Source: CAVQND01 sp049518415 (GTDB lineage: Bacteria; Verrucomicrobiota; Verrucomicrobiia; Limisphaerales; UBA8199). Taken from it: a DNA stretch of 64,000 nucleotides. The DNA lies in NCBI GenBank assembly GCA_049518415.1, contig JBEKRX010000022.1:15954-79953 (forward strand), given 5' to 3'. The notes beneath the pieces are model-generated. The model searched no databases, was not told where the DNA came from, and saw nothing but the letters and a program-made list of their open reading frames with translations. The first letter of the stretch is position 1. Each line of letters starts with the position of its first letter. Shown here piece by piece: positions 49,405-58,570 of the stretch. The translations under genes and the position numbers were made by a program.

Positions 49405-52037
49405 TGAAGACCAAGGAACTCACCAAACATGAAGTCAGCCGCGTGCGGCTGGGCCGATTCCAGCACCTGAGCCGCCAAATCCCGCCAGAGCCACACACGG
49501 CGATGTACGTCTGGCACAAGTACTGGTCGCGCAAGACGTGGAACGTCGTGGCGGAGTTCATTCGGCATTACACGCGCGAGCAGGAGGTGGTTTTCGATCC
49601 GTTCGCCGGCAGCGGCGTGGTGGCCATGGAAGCAGTGCGAAACGGTCGCCGCGCCATTGTCTGCGACCTCAATCCCGCCGCCAGTCGGATCACGGAATTG
49701 ACGCTCAAGCCGGTGAAACTGCTGGCCTTGCAACAAGCGTTCGAGCGCGTGCGGGAACGCACTCGGGCACGGATCGAAAAACTCTACGAGGTCCACTGTG
49801 TCAAATGCGGCGCGCCGCTGATTGCCGCGTGTTTTGTGCGGCAGGGGGAGGAACTGACGGAAGTGCGCTACCCCAAGTGTCCGGGCTGTGAACATCGCTG
49901 TGAAACCGGATGCCGGCCGCGCGGGGAAGACAGCGAAAGGCTCCGGGCGCTCGAGAGAAAACGCATCCCGGAGTGGTATCCAAACAACCGGCTGTACTAT
50001 GACGACGGCACTCCCTTCAAGAAGAAAGAGCGGTATGAGTCGCTCGACCAGTTGCTCACCCCACGCAATTTGCAGGCGGCGGCGTGGCTCCACGAGGCGA
50101 TAGAGGAAGAAAGCAGCCCGCAGATGCGCAAGCTCCTGATGGGCGCTTTCACCTCCATGATTCATCTATGCACGCGGATGTGTCCAGCGCTGGAACCGGG
50201 CGAAGGCAATCACCAGACGGCTTTCAGTTCCACCTGGACGCAACACAGCTATTGGTCCGCCAAGGAACACATGGAACAGAATGTCTGGTTGAAATTCGCG
50301 AGCGCGGTCGTTGGACATCAAGGCTTGCTCAAGGCGAAAGAGGAGTCCAATCGCGAGCTGGACGGCGTGAAGATGACCGAGGACTGGCGCGAAGTTCTCG
50401 CCGGCAAGGCCGATGTCGCCGTGCTCACCGGCGACAGCCTGGAGTTGATGGAAAAGATGCCGGAGGAGTGCGTGGATTACATCTTTACGGACCCGCCTTA
50501 TGATGCCTCGGTGCAGTACGGCGAGCTGTCATATCTTTGGAACGCATGGCTGAAGGAGGATTTTCGCTACACCGGGAAGCTGCTGACGCATGAGGTCGTG
50601 CGCAATGAGCGCCAGCGCAAGCCGTTTGAGGTCTATCACTCGCTGCTCGCCAACAGTTTCAAAGGCTTCTTCCGGGTCTTGCGGCCGGAACGTTACCTGA
50701 CGCTGACTTTCCACAATCCGACTTTCAAGGTCCGCAACGCGACGGTGCGGGCGGGTTTTTACGCGGGGTTCGACTACCAGAAAATCCATCACCAGCCGCT
50801 GGGCCAGGTTTCCGCCAAGGCGATGCTGCAGCCGTTCGGCAGCGCCCAGGGTGACTTTTATCTACGATTTGAAAAGCCGGCTTCCAGGGCGGTTCGCCGG
50901 CTGGAGGAAATCACGGAGGAGCGCTTCCGCCGCATCGTGCTCGAGACTTGCAGGCAGGTCGTCGCCGAGCGGGCAGAGCCGACGCCCTTCGCCATCCTAA
51001 ACAACTTCGTGGACCCGGTTTTGGCAAAGATGGGGCTGTTTGGGACCCTGCACACCGGCCTGGATGTCAAGAAGGTCTTGCAGGAATCCGTGGGCAGGGA
51101 ATTTCGTCTGGTGAAGGCCAGACTGGGCGGTGCAACGGGCGAACTGTGGTGGTTCAACGACCCGGTCTTCGTCGCTCGTTTGCAGGAAGCGCCCTTGAGC
51201 GAACGGGTCGAGGCCACGGTCTATCGCTGCCTGCACGAACGCGGACGGGTGACGTTCACGCAGGTGTGGGATGCCGTGAGCCGCGAATTTCCCAACTCGT
51301 TGACCTCCGATTCCACGAGCATCAAAGAGGCGCTGGAAATCTATGGGCGCAAAGCGGGGAAGGGCTACTGGATGCTGCGCGAAGAGATCAAACGGCGCGT
51401 GGATTCGCACAGCGAAATGGTTGCCTTGTTGGCGCTCCTGGGGCGCGGGCGCGGGTACGACATTTGGATTGCGCGCAACGAGCAAGGCCGCCGGGCAAAC
51501 GGGCTGGCCCCGGACGTCCGTTTGGGGGAACTCGTCACGGCGAAACCGGCGCAGCTCGAAGACGTGACCAATCCCCGCGCCGTGCTCGACATGGATTTGC
51601 TCTGGTTGAAGGGCCAGAGGGTGATCACCGCCTTTGAGGTCGAGTGCACCACAACCATGACCAGCGGTCTGCAGCGGGGCTCGAATTTGCCCGCCGCCCT
51701 GCCCAAGGTCATGGTGTTGCCTGAGGAGCGCCAGCCGGATTGGGAGCGCAAGATGCAGTCACCGCTTTTCCAGGAGCACTTCACCCGGGAATCCTGGAAA
51801 CTGCTCTACTTTGACGCCTTCCGCAACGCCTATGCCAAAGCGCGCGAGGGCACCAGTTTGGAATCACTGTTCGGAACCAAGGGGCCGACGGCAAACTACA
51901 GCCAGATCAAGCGAGGGGCCGATCCAGATCAGCAGATGCTGATGGAACTTGCGCCTGGCGCAACTCCGGCCAGGGGGCAGGCCCTGCGGGAGGACCTGCT
52001 GCAAGAAGCGGTGGCCGAAGCGGCGGCAGACCCTTGA
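49404..52037 (+). CDS. DNA methyltransferase with C-terminal nuclease-like domain
   Basis: The 877-residue protein has the SAM motif D65-PFAGSG71 followed by IVCDLNPAAS, then an insert with cysteine pairs (C132/C135 and C159/C162, with more at 166 and 170) suggesting zinc binding, then the catalytic D363-PPY366 followed by YGELSYLWNAWL. Methyltransferases of the DUF1156 kind share this long insert and the motif after DPPY; that assignment is tentative. After a middle region with winged-helix character (about 600-670), the C-terminus carries D729, D731 and F744-EVE747 followed by CTTTMTSGLQR, a layout seen in PD-(D/E)XK-type nucleases. A single-chain restriction-modification enzyme is likely. 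It is coupled to the RadC-N gene and lies between fabD and a fabG remnant. Confidence 0.85.
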   Translation: MKTKELTKHEVSRVRLGRFQHLSRQIPPEPHTAMYVWHKYWSRKTWNVVAEFIRHYTREQEVVFDPFAGSGVVAMEAVRNGRRAIVCDLNPAASRITELTLKPVKLLALQQAFERVRERTRARIEKLYEVHCVKCGAPLIAACFVRQGEELTEVRYPKCPGCEHRCETGCRPRGEDSERLRALERKRIPEWYPNNRLYYDDGTPFKKKERYESLDQLLTPRNLQAAAWLHEAIEEESSPQMRKLLMGAFTSMIHLCTRMCPALEPGEGNHQTAFSSTWTQHSYWSAKEHMEQNVWLKFASAVVGHQGLLKAKEESNRELDGVKMTEDWREVLAGKADVAVLTGDSLELMEKMPEECVDYIFTDPPYDASVQYGELSYLWNAWLKEDFRYTGKLLTHEVVRNERQRKPFEVYHSLLANSFKGFFRVLRPERYLTLTFHNPTFKVRNATVRAGFYAGFDYQKIHHQPLGQVSAKAMLQPFGSAQGDFYLRFEKPASRAVRRLEEITEERFRRIVLETCRQVVAERAEPTPFAILNNFVDPVLAKMGLFGTLHTGLDVKKVLQESVGREFRLVKARLGGATGELWWFNDPVFVARLQEAPLSERVEATVYRCLHERGRVTFTQVWDAVSREFPNSLTSDSTSIKEALEIYGRKAGKGYWMLREEIKRRVDSHSEMVALLALLGRGRGYDIWIARNEQGRRANGLAPDVRLGELVTAKPAQLEDVTNPRAVLDMDLLWLKGQRVITAFEVECTTTMTSGLQRGSNLPAALPKVMVLPEERQPDWERKMQSPLFQEHFTRESWKLLYFDAFRNAYAKAREGTSLESLFGTKGPTANYSQIKRGADPDQQMLMELAPGATPARGQALREDLLQEAVAEAAADP

Positions 52038-52221
52038 GTGCGGCGGCGGCCGGGGAGCGCATCCTGGCCGAAAGCGGCCGGGTGGACAGCCTGGTGAACA
52101 ACGTTGGGGTGGCGGGCGACGGTCTGCGGCTGCGGACACGGTGCTCGACAGCAACCTGAAAGGGGCGTTCTTGTTCAGCAAGGCCTTGGCGCGAGCTTTT
52201 CTCAAGCCACGTTGGGGCCGG
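52034..52221 (+). pseudogene. fabG: Remnant of 3-oxoacyl-ACP reductase gene (fabG)
   Basis: From 52055 one frame reads ERILAESGRVDSLVNNVGVA and GDGLRLR, the middle of FabG with the LVNNAG signature. The match then jumps to another frame at 52135 reading DTVLDSNLKGAFLFSKALAR and AFLKPRWGR, the next FabG block. The 7-8 codons that normally lie between are deleted and the frame is shifted. Everything before residue about 70 and after about 130 of FabG is missing, including the catalytic Tyr-Lys. It sits exactly where fabG belongs in fabD-fabG-acpP-fabF. A working copy must exist elsewhere. Confidence 0.88.
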
Positions 52222-52290
52222 CAACGGAGGCGGGTTGGAGGGGCAACTCCTTGCGGCAGAAGGCCGGGAAGGAGGTGGAAACGCTGAAGC

Positions 52291-52320
52291 GTTGCAGGGT
52301 TGCAGGGTTGCAGGGTTGAG
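52291..52320. repeat. Period-8 tandem repeat (GTTGCAGG)n
   Basis: Three exact units of GTTGCAGG are followed by GTTGAG. The words CTTGCGGCAGAAGGCC (about 52251) and CTTGCGGCAGAGGGCC (about 52330) flank it as an imperfect direct repeat. All lie in the 411-bp region between the methyltransferase and acpP, after the fabG remnant. Confidence 0.7.
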
Positions 52321-52390
52321 GCCTAACTGCTTGCGGCAGAGGGCCTGGGAAAGGGCCTGCAGGGGCCGCAAAAATATCTTGAATCAGGAC

Positions 52391-52420
52391 TTGACGGCTC
52401 CCCCCAGCGTAGCATAGACA
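52391..52420 (+). promoter_or_regulatory. Possible promoter of acpP-fabF
   Basis: TTGACG (52391-52396) and TAGACA (52415-52420) are separated by 18 nt and lie 29 bp before the acpP start. The match at -10 is modest. A local promoter would be needed if the inserted cassette cut transcription from fabD. Confidence 0.35.
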
Positions 52421-52448
52421 CACAACAAAACTAGAACCGGAGACCATC

Positions 52449-52694
52449 ATGGCTGAAAAAACAATTGAGCAACGAGTCAAAGACATCATCGTCGAGCAGT
52501 TGGGCGTGAACCCGGATCAGGTCACGGCCGAGGCCAAGTTCATTGAGGATCTCGGGGCGGATTCGCTCGACACTGTGGAGTTGGTCATGGCGTTGGAGGA
52601 AGAGTTTGGCCATGAGATTCCCGATGAACAGGCGGAGAAGCTTCAGAGCGTAGGGGACGTGATCAAGTACATCGAAGACCTGCAGCAGAAGTAA
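52449..52694 (+). CDS. acpP: Acyl carrier protein
   Basis: This 81-residue acidic protein carries growing acyl chains on a 4'-phosphopantetheine arm. The attachment site is S39 in EDLGADSLDTVELVMALEEE, and QRVKDIIVEQLGVNPDQVT is the typical first helix. GGAG at 52439-52442 is spaced well for the ATG. It lies directly after the remains of fabG and 64 bp before fabF. Confidence 0.98.
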   Translation: MAEKTIEQRVKDIIVEQLGVNPDQVTAEAKFIEDLGADSLDTVELVMALEEEFGHEIPDEQAEKLQSVGDVIKYIEDLQQK

Positions 52695-52758
52695 GTGGCA
52701 CCTTGAAAATGCCGGGGCAGCTTGGCCTGGCTTCAGGTTGGGCTGCCCCGTTCAGTTT

Positions 52759-54018
52759 ATGGCAAGCAACTGGACAGAGCGGCGGGTGGTGATCACCGGG
52801 TTGGGCGTGGTTTCGCCCTTGGGCAACGAGGTGGAGACTTTTTGGCGCCGCCTCCTGGCGGCGGAGTGCGGCATCGAAAAGATCGCCTCGTTCGATGCCT
52901 CCCCGTTCGAGACCCAGATCGCCGCCGAGGTCAAGCACTTCAACCCGACCCCGGCCTTTCCGTCCCCCAAGGAGGTCCGGCGGGCGGACCGTTTCGCCCA
53001 ATTCGGCGTGCACGCGGCCTGGCAGGCCCTGCGCGACGCCGCCTTGGACCTCAACCACGTCAACGGCGATGAGGTCGGGGTGTTCATCGGCTCCGGCATC
53101 GGCGGCCTGCGAACGACCACCGACCAACACAAGGTCCTGCTCGAACGCGGCCCGGAGCGGCTCTCCCCTTTCATGATCCCGATGCTCATCTCGAACATGG
53201 CCTCGGGCCTGGTCTCGATCTATTACAGCCTGCGCGGCCCCAATTTTGCCACCTGCTCGGCCTGCGCGACGGCCAACCACGCCCTGGGCGAGGCCTGGCG
53301 CACCATCAAGATGGGCGATGCCAAGGTCATGCTGGCCGGCGGCGCCGAGGCCACGATTGTGCCCATCGGCATCGGCGGGTTCTGCGCCATGAAGGCCATG
53401 AGCACGCGCAATGATGACCCGCAACGCGCTTCCCGGCCCTTCGACAAGCAACGCGACGGTTTTGTGATGGGCGAGGGGGCGGGGGTCGTGGTGCTCGAGG
53501 AACTCGCGCACGCCCAAGCCCGCGGCGTGCGCATCTATGCCGAGTTCGCCGGCTACGGCAACACCGCCGACGCCCATCACCTGACCGCCCCGTCGCCGGG
53601 CGGCGAAGGCGCCGCCCGCTGCATGCGCATGGCCCTGCGCAACGCCGGCCTCAACCCCCAAGACATTTCTTACATCAACGCCCACGGCACCGCTACGCCC
53701 CAGGGTGACATCGCCGAAACCGAGGCCATCAAGACGGTCTTCGGCCACCACGCCCGCAAACTGGCCGTCAGTTCCACCAAAGGGGCCACCGGCCACATGC
53801 TCGGGGCGGCCGGGGCCGTGGAAATGGTCGTCTGCGCCAAGGCGATTGCGTCGGACTGCGTGCCGCCGACCATCAATTACGAGGTCCCGGACCCGGAGTG
53901 CGACCTGGACTACGTGCCCAACACCGCCCGCCAGATGAAGGTGAACGCGATCGTCAACAATTCGTTTGGTTTCGGCGGCCACAACGCCAGCCTCGTGGCC
54001 AAGAAGTTTACGGGGTGA
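52759..54018 (+). CDS. fabF: 3-oxoacyl-ACP synthase II
   Basis: FabF condenses malonyl-ACP with acyl-ACP. From ATG 52759 it has 419 residues beginning MASNWTERRVVITGLGVVSP; an in-frame start at 52738 is possible but adds nothing to the family match. The catalytic triad is C169 in FATCSACATANHALGEAW, the histidine in YINAHGTATPQGDIAE and the histidine in KGATGHMLGAAGAVE. NNSFGFGGHNASLVAK closes the thiolase fold. It ends the fatty-acid operon. Confidence 0.97.
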   Translation: MASNWTERRVVITGLGVVSPLGNEVETFWRRLLAAECGIEKIASFDASPFETQIAAEVKHFNPTPAFPSPKEVRRADRFAQFGVHAAWQALRDAALDLNHVNGDEVGVFIGSGIGGLRTTTDQHKVLLERGPERLSPFMIPMLISNMASGLVSIYYSLRGPNFATCSACATANHALGEAWRTIKMGDAKVMLAGGAEATIVPIGIGGFCAMKAMSTRNDDPQRASRPFDKQRDGFVMGEGAGVVVLEELAHAQARGVRIYAEFAGYGNTADAHHLTAPSPGGEGAARCMRMALRNAGLNPQDISYINAHGTATPQGDIAETEAIKTVFGHHARKLAVSSTKGATGHMLGAAGAVEMVVCAKAIASDCVPPTINYEVPDPECDLDYVPNTARQMKVNAIVNNSFGFGGHNASLVAKKFTG

Positions 54019-54208
54019 GCGCCCGGCCGTGACGACCCAGCCGGAGCGGAGCGCCGCCCTCCCGCGCGGCAGGGCAAGGCAAGGCCCAACCGGTCAAAAC
54101 ATTTACAGCGCTTGGGCGGCGGAGTAATCCTACGCCATGCCAGCCGCGGCCTCTAATCCGGTTCTCCGACCTCCAGGCCCCCTGGCTTTAGCTGGGGCCA
54201 AGCCAGGG

Positions 54209-55525
54209 ATGAACTTCCTGCCGCTGCTGGAAGCCAAGCGCGATGGGTATCCGCTCACGCCCAATCAAATTCGGGAAATGATCGCCGCTTACACCCAGGG
54301 CCAAATTGCCGATTACCAGATGGCGGCGTTCCTGATGGCGGTCTGTTTCCGGGGCCTGAGCCGGTCCGAGACCAGGGCGTTGACGCTCGCCATGCGCGAC
54401 TCCGGCGAGGTGCTGGACTTCCCCAGGGATCGCCGTCCGCTGGTGGACAAGCACTCGACGGGCGGCGTTGGGGACAAGGTCTCCCTGCCGCTCACGCCGT
54501 TGCTGGCCTGTCTGGGTTTTCGCGTGCCGATGATTTCCGGCCGCGGCTTGGGCCTCACTGGCGGCACGCTCGACAAGCTGGATTCCATCCCGGGCTTCCA
54601 GAGCGCCTTGCCGGCCAAGCGCATCGTCCGGCTCGTGCAGCGGGTCGGCTGCGTGATTTGCGGCCAGACCGAGCGCCTGGCGCCGGCCGACAAAGCGCTT
54701 TATGCCTTGCGCGATGTGACCGGCACCGTCCCTTCCATGCCATTGATCGTGGCCTCGATTCTCTCCAAGAAGCTGGCCGAGGGCCTGGCGGCGCTGGTGT
54801 TGGATGTCAAATTCGGCGGCGCGGCGCTCATGCCCACGCTGGAACGGGGGCGCGAACTGGCCCGGGCCATGGTCACGTTGGGCGGGCAATGCGGCGTGCG
54901 CACGCGCGCCCTCCTCACCGCCATGGATGCGCCGCTGGGCGAGGCCGCGGGTAACTGGCTCGAGGTCAAGGAATCCGTGCGCTGCTTGAGCGGGCAGGGA
55001 CCGGCCGACCTGCGGGAGTTGGTCCTGGCCTGCGCCGCGCATCTGCTCGTCCAGACCCGCAAAGCCAAGTCGCTCCCGGCTGCCAGGCGGCAGGCGGCGG
55101 CCTGCCTGGCCTCCGGCAAACCGCGCGAAAAATGGGAGGAGATGCTCGCGGCCCAGGGCGCCGATCTGACGCAGTACCATCGCAAGCTGGCGCTGGACTG
55201 CACCGCCCCGGCGGCGAGCGAACTGGCGGCTGCGCGCGCGGGTTATGTGGCCCGCTGTGACGCCCGTATCCTTGGGGAAGTCATTCGCGACCTGGGCGCC
55301 GGCCGGCTGACCAAGGAGTCCGTCCTCAATTACGACGTGGGCGTGGACCGGCTGGCCAAGCCCGGCGCAAGAGTCTCGGCCGGCTCCGTGCTGGCCCGGG
55401 TGCACGCGCCGGGGCGCGCCCGGGCGGAAGCCGCCTGCTCCCGGCTTGAATCCGCGTTCCTCGTTTCCCGCGAACCTCCTCGCTCCAGGCCCTTAATTCG
55501 TGAGGTTATTCGGATGACGCCTTAA
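54209..55525 (+). CDS. Pyrimidine nucleoside (thymidine) phosphorylase
   Basis: The enzyme splits thymidine or uridine with phosphate into base and deoxyribose or ribose 1-phosphate. ATG 54209 gives MNFLPLLEAKRDGYPLTPNQ, the normal start; the frame is open to 54137. The 438-residue chain has QIADYQMAAFLMAVCFRGLS, LVDKHSTGGVGDKVSLPLTP (the family signature), MISGRGLGLTGGTLDKLDSI, and ALYALRDVTGTVPSMPLIVA. The phosphate-region motif reads DVKFGGAALM instead of the common DVKxGxGAFM, a small departure. The C-terminal barrel-sandwich domain ends the protein. DeoA and Pdp cannot be told apart here. Confidence 0.93.
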   Translation: MNFLPLLEAKRDGYPLTPNQIREMIAAYTQGQIADYQMAAFLMAVCFRGLSRSETRALTLAMRDSGEVLDFPRDRRPLVDKHSTGGVGDKVSLPLTPLLACLGFRVPMISGRGLGLTGGTLDKLDSIPGFQSALPAKRIVRLVQRVGCVICGQTERLAPADKALYALRDVTGTVPSMPLIVASILSKKLAEGLAALVLDVKFGGAALMPTLERGRELARAMVTLGGQCGVRTRALLTAMDAPLGEAAGNWLEVKESVRCLSGQGPADLRELVLACAAHLLVQTRKAKSLPAARRQAAACLASGKPREKWEEMLAAQGADLTQYHRKLALDCTAPAASELAAARAGYVARCDARILGEVIRDLGAGRLTKESVLNYDVGVDRLAKPGARVSAGSVLARVHAPGRARAEAACSRLESAFLVSREPPRSRPLIREVIRMTP

Positions 55526-55819
55526 CCCGCCAATCGCGGCGAAGCGCTGTTTTTGCAGCTATTTCCAGTTATTTCGACTTAACAATCCGCTGCCTCAATG
55601 GCCTATGGCCCGAAAACCCCGAGGCAAGACCACCTGCAATCGGCTACAGCCGCGGTTCTGGCCCGGCGCATCGTGGCCATCCTGGCTTCCCGCACAGATT
55701 GGCTTGGCCAATACAGTCTTGTGGAGGAACATGCTATCCGAATGCGTCCGCTGCCGTGAACCGCAACGAGCCCTTGGCGGGGCTTGGCGGCGCAGGGGGG
55801 CGCATATTTGCGATTGCTT

Positions 55820-56812
55820 ATGCCGGCCAATCTGACACCGGAATATGAGCGCGCCGAGCGGCGTTACCGGCAGGCGGCCACCGACCAGGAACGGCAGGCG
55901 GCCTTGCGGGAGATGCTCAGCGCCATCCCCAAGCACAAGGGAACCGAAAAGATGCAGGCGGACCTCAAACGCCGCCTCAGCCAGTTCCGCAAGGAAGAAC
56001 AGAAGCCGGCCCACGCCAAAGGCCCGGACCCGTTCCATATTCCCCGTGGCGGCGCCGGGCAGGTGGTGCTGGTCGGCCCCCCCAATACCGGCAAGAGCAG
56101 CCTGCTGGCGGCGACCACCAACGCCGAGGCCAAAGTGGCCGACTACCCTTTCACCACCCTGGTGCCGCAACCGGGCATGTGGCACAAGGACGACGTGCAG
56201 ATCGAGTTGGTCGATACGCCCCCGGTCACAGCCGACCACGTCCCGGCCGGCTTGATGGGCACACTCCGCAACAGCGATGTCGTCACCGTCGTGGCCGAGG
56301 CGGGAGCGGCAACACTGGACCAGGTGGAACTGACCCTGGCAGTGCTCAAGGCGCACGGCCTGACCTTGTGCTCGGTGCCTCGCCATGAATTGCCGCCGGC
56401 CGACACGAGCCGGCGGCCGGGGCTGGTCGTGGTGAACAAGGCGGAGCTGGCGGCCCCCGAGGCGGTCAAGGACCTGATGGCGCTGTATGCGCCGCCCGCG
56501 GAGCACGCTTTCAAGGTGTTGGCTGTCAGCACGCACAACCGGCAGGGATTAGATGAGTTGTTTAAAGCCCTCTGGGAACTGCTGGGCCTAATCCGCGTCT
56601 ATACCAAAGAACCGGGCCGCCCGCCCGACTTGCACAAGCCATTCACCGTCCCGGTCGGCTCGACGCTGGCCGACCTGGCCCGCCAGATTCATCGCGACCT
56701 GCCGGAGCGGATGCGCTTTGCGCGGCTTTGGGGACATAGCCGCTTCGATGGACAGCAAATCCATAAAACCGAGCCGCTCAAAGACCGGGACGTAGTGGAA
56801 ATCCACGAGTGA
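55820..56812 (+). CDS. Obg/DRG-like GTPase with TGS domain
   Basis: From ATG 55820 the protein has 330 residues. An N-terminal helical region (about 1-70) precedes the G domain: G1 VVLVGPPNTGKSSLLAAT, a switch region with DYPFTTLVPQPG, G3 ELVDTPP, and G4 VVVNKAEL, where the usual NKxD aspartate is glutamate. The last 60 residues form a TGS domain (HKPFTVPVGSTLADLARQIH to DRDVVEIHE). Archaeal and eukaryotic DRG proteins share this layout; in bacteria such proteins are scarcely studied, with ribosome or translation links inferred. The P-loop and G3 are intact, so GTP binding is likely. Confidence 0.88.
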   Translation: MPANLTPEYERAERRYRQAATDQERQAALREMLSAIPKHKGTEKMQADLKRRLSQFRKEEQKPAHAKGPDPFHIPRGGAGQVVLVGPPNTGKSSLLAATTNAEAKVADYPFTTLVPQPGMWHKDDVQIELVDTPPVTADHVPAGLMGTLRNSDVVTVVAEAGAATLDQVELTLAVLKAHGLTLCSVPRHELPPADTSRRPGLVVVNKAELAAPEAVKDLMALYAPPAEHAFKVLAVSTHNRQGLDELFKALWELLGLIRVYTKEPGRPPDLHKPFTVPVGSTLADLARQIHRDLPERMRFARLWGHSRFDGQQIHKTEPLKDRDVVEIHE

Positions 56813-57018
56813 GTGCTGCCAGGCAAGCCGCTCAGCGCGGCGCAGCCGCAGCCAAAGGGACCAAGGGACCTCGGCCGGCCGACGCGGGCGAAGAAGCTCA
56901 CCGTTGGACCGTGAGGGCCAAAGGACGGCGCGAGCGGAGAAGCCAAGGGACCAGAGACGGGGTGCTGACAGGCGGCGGATTTGATTTACCTTTTTGCCGA
57001 TCGCTGCTATGGTTGGTT

Positions 57019-58254
57019 ATGTTATTCAGCAAACTGGGGCTCTCCAGTGCCATGGTCGAAGGGGTCAGGGCCATGGGCTACGTCGAGCCCACGCCGATTC
57101 AGCTTCGGGCTGTTCCCCTCATCCTGGACGGCCAGGACGTCATCGGCAGCGCCCAGACTGGCACCGGCAAGACCGCCGCCTTCGCGTTGCCCATCCTCTC
57201 CCAACTCGCTCAGCACAGCCCTCAGCCCCGCGTCCTGGTCCTCGAACCTACGCGCGAGCTGGCCGCCCAGGTCGAAACGGCCATCCGCGATTTCGCCCGC
57301 TTCACCAACTTGCGCACCGCCGTCCTCTACGGCGGCGTGGGCTATGGCCGCCAAATCGAAGCTCTGAAAAGCGGCGTCGATGTCCTCGTCGCCACCCCTG
57401 GCCGCTTGTTGGACCATTTGCGGCAAGGCCGTTGCACCCTCGCTCACATCCGGTTCCTCGTGCTGGACGAAGCCGACCGCATGCTCGACATGGGCTTCCT
57501 GCCCGACGTGCGGCGCATTATCGAGCGGTGTCCCCGCCAGCGGCATACCTCCCTGTTTTCGGCGACCATCCCCCCCGAGATCGAAACCCTCATCCAGTGG
57601 GCCATGCGCGGCCCCCAAACCGTCGAAATCGGCCCGCGGCGTTCGCCCAAAGACACCGTCACCCACGTGCTCTATCCCGTCGCCGAGGCGCAGAAAACCG
57701 ACCTGCTGCTCGCCTTGCTCGAACGGGTCAACTTCGACTCCGTCATCGTCTTCTGCCGCACCAAACAGGGCGCCGACCGTGCCGCCCACCTCCTCAAGCG
57801 CCACAACCACGCCGTCGCCCTCCTCCACTCCAATCGCACCCAAGGCGAACGCGAACAGGCCCTGGACGGCTTCCGCCAAGGCCGCTACGAGATCCTGGTC
57901 GCCACCGACATCGCCGCGCGGGGACTCGACATTGCCGACGTGAGCCATGTCATCAATTACGACGTGCCCCAGCATCCCGAGGACTACGTCCACCGCATCG
58001 GCCGCACCGGCCGCATGGCCGCCACCGGCGATGCCTTCACCCTCATGGCGGCCGAGGATGCTCGCCACGTCCAGGCCATCGAGCGGTTTATCGGCCGGAG
58101 AATCCCCCGCGTCAAACTCGACCATTTTGATTACCGCTATACCGCCCTCTTTGCAGAGGGAAAACCGGGCCAGCCTCAAGGCGCCGTGCCGCGCGTGCGC
58201 GGCGTCCGCCTCCGGGGCGGTTACTACTTCGGTCTCGCCCGGCGCAGACGCTAG
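57019..58254 (+). CDS. DEAD-box RNA helicase (RhlE type)
   Basis: From ATG 57019 the protein has 411 residues; an open frame upstream reads low-complexity sequence and is not included. All helicase motifs are present: Q motif MGYVEPTPIQ, motif I SAQTGTGKTAAF, Ia LEPTRELAAQVE, II VLDEADRMLDMGF, III SATIP, IV VIVFCRTKQGADR, V VATDIAARGLDIADVSHVIN and VI YVHRIGRTGRM. The short C-terminus with few charged residues matches RhlE-like proteins that act in ribosome assembly or mRNA decay. It lies 206 bp after the TGS GTPase gene. Confidence 0.94.
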   Translation: MLFSKLGLSSAMVEGVRAMGYVEPTPIQLRAVPLILDGQDVIGSAQTGTGKTAAFALPILSQLAQHSPQPRVLVLEPTRELAAQVETAIRDFARFTNLRTAVLYGGVGYGRQIEALKSGVDVLVATPGRLLDHLRQGRCTLAHIRFLVLDEADRMLDMGFLPDVRRIIERCPRQRHTSLFSATIPPEIETLIQWAMRGPQTVEIGPRRSPKDTVTHVLYPVAEAQKTDLLLALLERVNFDSVIVFCRTKQGADRAAHLLKRHNHAVALLHSNRTQGEREQALDGFRQGRYEILVATDIAARGLDIADVSHVINYDVPQHPEDYVHRIGRTGRMAATGDAFTLMAAEDARHVQAIERFIGRRIPRVKLDHFDYRYTALFAEGKPGQPQGAVPRVRGVRLRGGYYFGLARRRR

Positions 58255-58280
58255 CCCGAATTCTTCACGCGGGCGAGGCC

Positions 58281-58347
58281 GGAGCGCCGGCTTCCAGCCG
58301 GCTTTGCCGGCTCGGGTGCGCGAAGCGGGCAACAGGCCGGCGCTTCG
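58281..58347. repeat. Palindromic repeat after the DEAD-box gene
   Basis: GAGCGCCGGC (about 58282) pairs with GCCGGCGCTTC (about 58337) across a segment that itself contains GCCGGCTTCCAGCCGGC. Translated, it gives the peptide AGFQPALPA, the kind of product that dispersed repeats in this phylum often yield. Followed by an unremarkable AT-richer stretch leading to the promoter at 58480. Confidence 0.6.
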
Positions 58348-58479
58348 ATTTCACCGGGTTTTACCGGCCAGAACGCCTGCATACGCAGTTGGTGAACTTA
58401 AGGAATTCCATAACCCAGTGAAAGATGAGATAACCTATGCTGAAATTCAACGGAACCCGCAAAAAAGTTAAAAAAAAAG

Positions 58480-58507
58480 TTGACACAGGGCGTACTTTCG
58501 GTATGAT
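58480..58507 (+). promoter_or_regulatory. Strong-looking sigma-70 promoter of the PEP-CTERM gene
   Basis: A perfect TTGACA (58480-58485) and TATGAT (58502-58507) are separated by 16 nt. An A-tract lies just upstream (58461-58478), as in UP-type elements. The gene starts 64 bp after the -10 box. Confidence 0.8.
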
Positions 58508-58570
58508 TGCGCGCGTAATCGTTAAGCCGGCTGCGCAGTGGCAGCCGGACTGCACCATATGAGGAATTAT

